Assembly: GCA_964654545.1 (NCBI GenBank)
Contig: CAZZIU010000014.1
Location: 10,369-74,368, forward strand
Direction of reading: 5' to 3'
Origin: JABMOV01 sp964654545
GTDB lineage: Bacteria > Fidelibacterota > Marinisomatia > Marinisomatales > JABMOV01
DNA: 64,000 bases
The notes beneath the pieces are model-generated. The model saw only the letters and a program-made list of their open reading frames with translations, did not search any database and was not told where the DNA came from. Shown piece by piece: positions 62,392 through 64,000 of the stretch (positions are counted from its first letter, which is position 1; every line of letters begins with the position of its first letter). The translations under genes were made by a program, and so were the position numbers.

Positions 62392-63567
62392 ATGGAAGAT
62401 ACACTATTTACCCCCGATTACTATCATCTATCCTCAGTCTTATCGGATGATGAACAATTAATTCAGAAAACAGCTCGCCAATTTGTAGATGATAAATTCC
62501 TGCCAATTATTACAAAGCATTACCATGATGGATCATTCCCAAAAGAACTGATTCCCAAAATCGGAGAGCTGGGTTTTTTGGGCGCAGGATTACCAGCGGA
62601 AGCATCCGGTGCTGGGATCAGTGCTTTGGCCTACGGACTTATAATGCAGGAACTGGAAAGAGGTGACTCAGGGTTGCGTTCTTTTGCCAGCGTCCAGGGA
62701 GGGCTGGTTATGTACCCGATCTGGCGTTATGGCACAGAGGAACAAAAAGCGAAGTGGTTACCTGCCCTTGCCAGTGGAAAGGCAGTCGGGTGTTTTGGTT
62801 TAACAGAACCGGAATTCGGCTCCAATCCGGGAGGAATGAAAACAAGGGCGCAGAAAACGGACAAGGGGTGGCTACTCAACGGTAACAAAATGTGGATTAC
62901 CAATGGGAGCATTGCTGATGTTGCGGTTGTGTGGGCAAAGGATGAAAACGGCGTAATACAAGGATTTCTGGTTGAACGGGGACTGGGGGGATTTACTGCA
63001 CCTCACATGCACGGCAAATTAAGTCTCAGGGCTTCCATCACATCGGAATTGGTTCTGGAAAATGTTGAAATACCAGACAAGAATCGCCTGCCGAATGTTT
63101 CTGGACTAAAAGGACCTTTATCCTGTTTGACCCAGGCACGTTATTCCATTGCATGGGGCGTAATTGGTGCAGCAATGTTTTGTTATGAAACGGCATTAGA
63201 ATATGCAAAAGAGCGAAAACAATTTTCACGTCCGATTGCTGGCTATCAGCTTACACAGGATAAACTGGTAAACATGCTGCAGGAGATCACCAAAGCACAA
63301 TGGATAACGCATAGATTGGCTCAGTTGAAAGATGAAGGAAAACTAGCGTTTAATCACGTATCGCTGGCGAAAAGAAATAATGTTGCGATGGCACGGGAAG
63401 TAGCACGCTCGGCGCGAGAAATATTAGGTGCCAACGGAATAACAGAAGAGTACGGTGTAATGCGTCATCTTGCAAATCTTGAAACGGTATATACCTACGA
63501 AGGAACGCACGAAATGCACACCCTTATCCTCGGGGAAAGCATTACGGGACTAAAGGCTTTTGAATAA
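62392..63567 (+). CDS. gcdH: Glutaryl-CoA dehydrogenase
   Basis: 391 residues, soluble flavoprotein. It oxidises and decarboxylates glutaryl-CoA to crotonyl-CoA, the last dedicated step of lysine, hydroxylysine and tryptophan breakdown. Subfamily signs: ERGDSGLRSFASVQGGLVMY with the arginine that distinguishes glutaryl-CoA enzymes, GCFGLTEPEFGSNPGGMKTR in the flavin region, and the catalytic glutamate in VYTYEGTHEMHTLILG near the C-terminus, followed by ITGLKAF. The length is typical. It directly follows the NnrS-like gene. A T-rich terminator hairpin begins 5 bases after its stop. Confidence 0.92.
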   Translation: MEDTLFTPDYYHLSSVLSDDEQLIQKTARQFVDDKFLPIITKHYHDGSFPKELIPKIGELGFLGAGLPAEASGAGISALAYGLIMQELERGDSGLRSFASVQGGLVMYPIWRYGTEEQKAKWLPALASGKAVGCFGLTEPEFGSNPGGMKTRAQKTDKGWLLNGNKMWITNGSIADVAVVWAKDENGVIQGFLVERGLGGFTAPHMHGKLSLRASITSELVLENVEIPDKNRLPNVSGLKGPLSCLTQARYSIAWGVIGAAMFCYETALEYAKERKQFSRPIAGYQLTQDKLVNMLQEITKAQWITHRLAQLKDEGKLAFNHVSLAKRNNVAMAREVARSAREILGANGITEEYGVMRHLANLETVYTYEGTHEMHTLILGESITGLKAFE

Positions 63568-63571
63568 TTTT

Positions 63572-63606
63572 TTTCTCTATTTTTGGCTGATAGAGAAACT
63601 TTTTTA
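63572..63606 (+). terminator. Intrinsic terminator after gcdH
   Basis: TTTCTCTAT pairs with ATAGAGAAA around a 9-base loop, followed by C and seven T residues. An AT-rich stem but a convincing U-tract. Confidence 0.75.
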
Positions 63607-63641
63607 TATTTTTCAAAATAAAAACCATCAAAGGAGAAATT

Positions 63642-64000
63642 ATGTATGAACCATTAATTAACTACTGGGCTGTTTTGGTATCTGCTGTTGCCTTTTTTGC
63701 GGTCGGGTCACTGTGGTATGGTCTATTATTTGGAGATGCCTGGATGAAGGCGATGGGTTGGACAAAAGAATCTTTGGAAGCAGATAAAGCTCAAACCAAT
63801 ATGGTGAAATCGTTTGGAATCATGTTCCTGGCGGGATTACTAATGACATATGTTAATGCCCATATGGTGGATTATATGATGAAAATCTATCCTGAAATGA
63901 CGGCTGTTAGTGTGGGACTGACATCAGGATTTTGGTTGTGGTTAGGATATATTTTTGCCTATTTATTAACTGCACCTGCATTTGAAAATCGCCCATGGTC
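63642..64000 (+). CDS. DUF1761 family membrane protein (3' end outside the window)
   Basis: The first 119 residues are visible, with AAAGGAGAA upstream of the ATG, and the frame runs open to the window end. Seen: a first membrane segment (NYWAVLVSAVAFFAVGSLWY), the family motif LWYGLLFGDAWMKAMGW, and further hydrophobic helices (FGIMFLAGLLMTYVNAHM, GLTSGFWLWLGYIFAYLL). This fits DUF1761, small four-helix membrane proteins of unknown function. The terminator upstream means it is probably transcribed on its own. Confidence 0.85.
   Translation, partial: MYEPLINYWAVLVSAVAFFAVGSLWYGLLFGDAWMKAMGWTKESLEADKAQTNMVKSFGIMFLAGLLMTYVNAHMVDYMMKIYPEMTAVSVGLTSGFWLWLGYIFAYLLTAPAFENRPW

Overview
The window looks like chromosomal DNA from a Gram-negative bacterium of the FCB superphylum. 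Candidatus Marinimicrobia (SAR406) or a near relative such as Ignavibacteria or Calditrichota is my best guess. The evidence is the many exported proteins ending in a type IX secretion (T9SS)-like C-terminal domain (PNPFNPST-type start, K-hydrophobic-K/R end), several PorV/PorQ-like outer-membrane barrels, a TonB-dependent receptor with a carboxypeptidase-regulatory N-domain, ThyX instead of ThyA, and an AT-leaning composition. No rRNA, tRNA, IS element, phage gene or CRISPR array was recognised. The phylum call is inference.

Region 1 (1-23354, all + strand, many ATGA or 1-base stop/start overlaps) is an envelope and surface-protein region. Four PorV-like or FadL-like barrels, a YibQ-like polysaccharide deacetylase and a helix-hairpin-helix outer-membrane barrel are interleaved with large exported proteins. 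These carry lamin-tail, OB-fold, PKD and exonuclease-endonuclease-phosphatase (EEP) domains. One protein fuses a degenerate 5'-nucleotidase domain to an EEP domain. The domain set is that of ExeM-type extracellular nucleases, spread over separate proteins, which suggests extracellular DNA or phosphodiester processing at the cell surface.

Region 2 (23416-32798, + strand) is a second envelope operon: lipoprotein, TonB-dependent receptor, PorV-like barrel, NHL-repeat lipoprotein, an unknown exported protein, a small barrel and a YtfJ-like protein. There is no SusD partner, so the substrate is unknown. Three housekeeping genes follow (Nudix hydrolase, queG, elbB).

Region 3 (35078-40234, - strand) is a compact envelope-response operon: ECF sigma factor, HEAT-repeat anti-sigma factor, a DUF4097-type beta-solenoid with 18-residue repeats, a bactofilin-like/Omp85-like barrel fusion, and a second DUF4097-type protein. 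Next on the - strand come mdh and the rng-rplU-rpmA operon, each with a terminator-like hairpin.

Region 4 (44015-64000, + strand) is metabolic: metH with a 417-base leader that includes a terminator-like hairpin just before the start, a CysQ-like phosphatase, thyX, radC, a CitD-CitE fusion and citF (citrate lyase), an HD-like protein lacking the HD histidine, an SppA protease fused to a PorV-like barrel, a Lys4-like aconitase, an isocitrate dehydrogenase-family enzyme, an MmgE/PrpD protein, an NnrS-like membrane protein, glutaryl-CoA dehydrogenase, and a partial DUF1761 gene. Together with mdh, this puts much of citrate/isocitrate/oxaloacetate metabolism in one neighbourhood.
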